Source: Clostridiales bacterium (GTDB lineage: Bacteria > Bacillota > Clostridia > Oscillospirales > Acutalibacteraceae). Taken from it: DNA of 7,049 nt. A program made the position numbers and the translations under genes. The stretch is taken from the NCBI GenBank assembly GCA_012728445.1, contig JAAYFA010000241.1, positions 1 through 7,049 of the forward strand, in the 5' to 3' direction. The notes beneath the pieces are model-generated. The model was not told the DNA's origin, did no database searches, and saw only the letters and a program-made list of their open reading frames with translations. This document shows, in pieces, positions 5,625-7,049 of the stretch. The first letter of the stretch is position 1, and every line of letters starts with the position of its first letter.

Positions 5625-7049
5625 CAAAAAAGAAATCCGAGCAGTTGACGCTGGTCAAGGGGTACGAAACGGCCATCACGACAGCTTACGGTAACATTGT
5701 TTTGGCACCGGCGGACCATAGTGTCCTCTTAGGCTTAATCGATGAGGCATTAAATCTTAACAGATCATTCTACACGACAGATAGCCTATACCTTGTTGAC
5801 CAAGAACGTGGTAACGGGCAAACCATGGTTGCCAATGGCTACAAGAAGCCGCTGCAATTCAGAGTTGACGAAAAGGTCGTGGCTTTAGAAAACGCACTCA
5901 ACAGTCTTGAATTCAGGCGAGCGAACTATTCAGAGGTAGAAGATGTATGGACCCACAGGCCTGCTTATACAAACTATACGGATGAATCCGTATATGATTT
6001 GGTATATTTTTATGAACAAGAGATAAACACAACCCTGGGTGTTAATGATCAAGCAATCGTTGACGGCTATGCGGACACTTTAAGAGATCTCATCGACGCA
6101 CTTGTCTTGAAGAATGCCGACTACACGACTGTGATGACGGCGCTCGAAGCCATACCGGACAATGACGGCAATGATGCATATTTTGATAAGGAAGAACTTG
6201 AAAAGACGTACTCCACCAGTTCTGTAGCAAATCTTGAAAACAAAATAAACGCAGTGGACTGGGGAAAGAAGATTGACGAGCAGCAAACGGTGTATGGTTA
6301 CGCACAGGCTATTGAGTTGGCAACAAGCCAGCTGATACCGAAGAACGCGGACTATTCCTTCCTTGAAACGGCGCTCAACAAACCCCTGCTGCTCCCGGTG
6401 TCATACTATACCGAAGCGAGCTATCAGGTGTACCAGAACAAGATGAATGTAGGCTGGAACTTATATAACAACCAGAATCTGTCTATTCTTCAGCAAAGCA
6501 TCATCAATCAGTCAACGCAGGATATCAACGATGCCTATGGGGCGCTTACACCAAAGACGGTAAACTACACGGTGAAGTACCAAACCACGGACGAAACACC
6601 GCTGCAGTTGGCAATCGATGTGGTGAAAACCGGTCCGGCGGGCAGCCAGGTAACCGAAACGGCGCTAGACATAACCGGCTACACGCCGGTTGCACCCACC
6701 ATACAGTTTGACCTTACCGGCACGAATTCCCAGAACATCATTATCTTCGCTTACAACATCAATCAATATACCGTCACATTCGACTCCAACGGCGGCACCG
6801 ATGTTGATGCGATAACACAAAACTATAACACACCGGTTGCGCAGCCGGACGACCCAACAAGAATGGGCTACGTCTTTGCCGGCTGGTATTTGGATGAGGC
6901 ACTGACAACCGCGGTAACATGGCCGTATACGCTTGGTGGGTCGAATGTGACCTTCTATGCGAATTGGACGGCGAATACCTATACTATTATATATGACGGT
7001 AGCGGGGCCACAAGTGGCTCGACCGCAAGTTCACTGCAAACCTACGATG
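5606..7049 (+). CDS. Large repeat-containing surface protein, apparently 5'-truncated, 3' end outside window
   Basis: The frame is open from 5588 (after the stop at 5585-5587) to the window end; 481 codons are visible from the first possible start, TTG 5606. I do not believe any visible start is natural: TTG 5606, TTG 5645, TTG 5702 and ATG 5825 all lack a Shine-Dalgarno site, and no frame between the terminator and 5606 encodes a signal peptide. The content is clearly protein-like: four FIVAR-like helical repeats (about 5609-6547), a MucBP-like beta domain (about 6557-6760, ending in GYTP and IIIFAYN), one full InlB B-type repeat (about 6767-6970, with TVTFDSNGG, PTRMGYVFAGWY and FYANW) and the start of a second. 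No Cys codon is present in frame, as usual for exported Gram-positive proteins. Such proteins are normally secreted and wall- or S-layer-bound, and act in adhesion or glycan binding; here that is inference. It may be a pseudogene, a silent cassette or an assembly artefact. The 5' limit is uncertain. Confidence 0.7.
   Translation, partial: MTAVNFTKKKSEQLTLVKGYETAITTAYGNIVLAPADHSVLLGLIDEALNLNRSFYTTDSLYLVDQERGNGQTMVANGYKKPLQFRVDEKVVALENALNSLEFRRANYSEVEDVWTHRPAYTNYTDESVYDLVYFYEQEINTTLGVNDQAIVDGYADTLRDLIDALVLKNADYTTVMTALEAIPDNDGNDAYFDKEELEKTYSTSSVANLENKINAVDWGKKIDEQQTVYGYAQAIELATSQLIPKNADYSFLETALNKPLLLPVSYYTEASYQVYQNKMNVGWNLYNNQNLSILQQSIINQSTQDINDAYGALTPKTVNYTVKYQTTDETPLQLAIDVVKTGPAGSQVTETALDITGYTPVAPTIQFDLTGTNSQNIIIFAYNINQYTVTFDSNGGTDVDAITQNYNTPVAQPDDPTRMGYVFAGWYLDEALTTAVTWPYTLGGSNVTFYANWTANTYTIIYDGSGATSGSTASSLQTYD
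5609..6547 (+). repeat. Four tandem FIVAR-like helical repeats within the surface protein
   Basis: The motif A-(D/N)-(Y/H)-(S/T) recurs with its Ala codon at 5711 (ADHS), 5921 (ANYS), 6116 (ADYT) and 6347 (ADYS), a period of 65-77 residues. Each is preceded by a helix ending in a GY..A.....A-L pattern (GYETAITTA, GYADTLRDLIDAL, GYAQAIELATSQL) and followed by a Y-T/Y-x-x-S element (FYTTDS, NYTDES, YSTSS, YYTEAS). The first unit is incomplete: only its last third precedes ADHS. The units are diverged in sequence, so the repeat is visible in protein, not DNA. The FIVAR assignment is by pattern and not certain. Confidence 0.65.
6767..7049 (+). repeat. InlB B-type (Listeria-Bacteroides) repeats, one full and one partial
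   Basis: The first unit (about 6767-6970) has the family layout: YTVTFDSNGG, then P-x-x-PTRMGYVFAGWY, then VTFYANW. A second begins at 6980 with YTIIYDGSG and runs off the window. These are small beta-grasp-like modules of extracellular bacterial proteins, often in long tandem stalks, so more copies probably follow downstream. Confidence 0.85.

Noticed and set aside
5825..5827. ATG 5825 as the true start of the surface protein
   Set aside because: No ribosome site precedes it, it falls inside a repeat unit, no signal peptide follows, and clear repeat homology extends over 200 bases upstream of it.
6080..6305. Two overlapping - strand frames of about 70 codons
   Set aside because: They lie opposite the FIVAR-like repeat frame, whose periodic motifs show the + strand is the coding one.

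Overview
The window looks like chromosomal DNA from a Bacillota (Firmicutes) bacterium, probably of the Clostridia. The basis is the short cobalamin-dependent MetH without a reactivation domain, purine-rich Shine-Dalgarno sites, an NAD/Mn-dependent GH4 alpha-galactosidase, and a large surface protein with FIVAR-like and InlB-type (Listeria-Bacteroides) repeats. This is an inference; nothing here fixes the genus. All recognised genes are on the + strand and both ends of the window cut through a gene.

Region 1 (1-3095) is a one-carbon/methionine unit. It holds the 3' three quarters of metF (5,10-methylenetetrahydrofolate reductase) and, 14 bases on, a complete metH (cobalamin-dependent methionine synthase: homocysteine, pterin and B12 modules only). 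MetF makes 5-methyl-THF and MetH passes its methyl group to homocysteine. The reactivation domain that long MetH proteins carry is missing and must be supplied from elsewhere or be dispensable.

Region 2 (3096-5516) is a two-gene unit: a GH4 alpha-galactosidase (melA-like) and, 13 bases on, a stand-alone 2-oxoacid dehydrogenase E2-type acyltransferase with no lipoyl domain. A possible own promoter sits in the 45-base metH-melA gap, with a perfect 7+7 dyad in its spacer. A strong 16-bp hairpin terminator closes the unit at 5478-5516.

Region 3 (5517-7049) is about 90 bases of AT-rich spacer, then one frame that stays open to the window end. It encodes four FIVAR-like helical repeats, a MucBP-like domain and InlB-type repeats, i.e. 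part of a large extracellular or wall-bound protein. It has no ribosome binding site, no convincing start codon and no signal peptide. Its homology to its own repeats begins in mid-unit, so the 5' part of the gene appears to be missing. It is either a remnant, a silent cassette, or an assembly junction. An imperfect inverted repeat lies exactly at this break.

No tRNA, rRNA, CRISPR array, transposase or recombinase gene was seen. The most unusual points are the truncated surface-protein frame with its dyad, the pairing of a glycosidase with an E2-like acyltransferase, and the dyad-containing candidate promoter of that pair.
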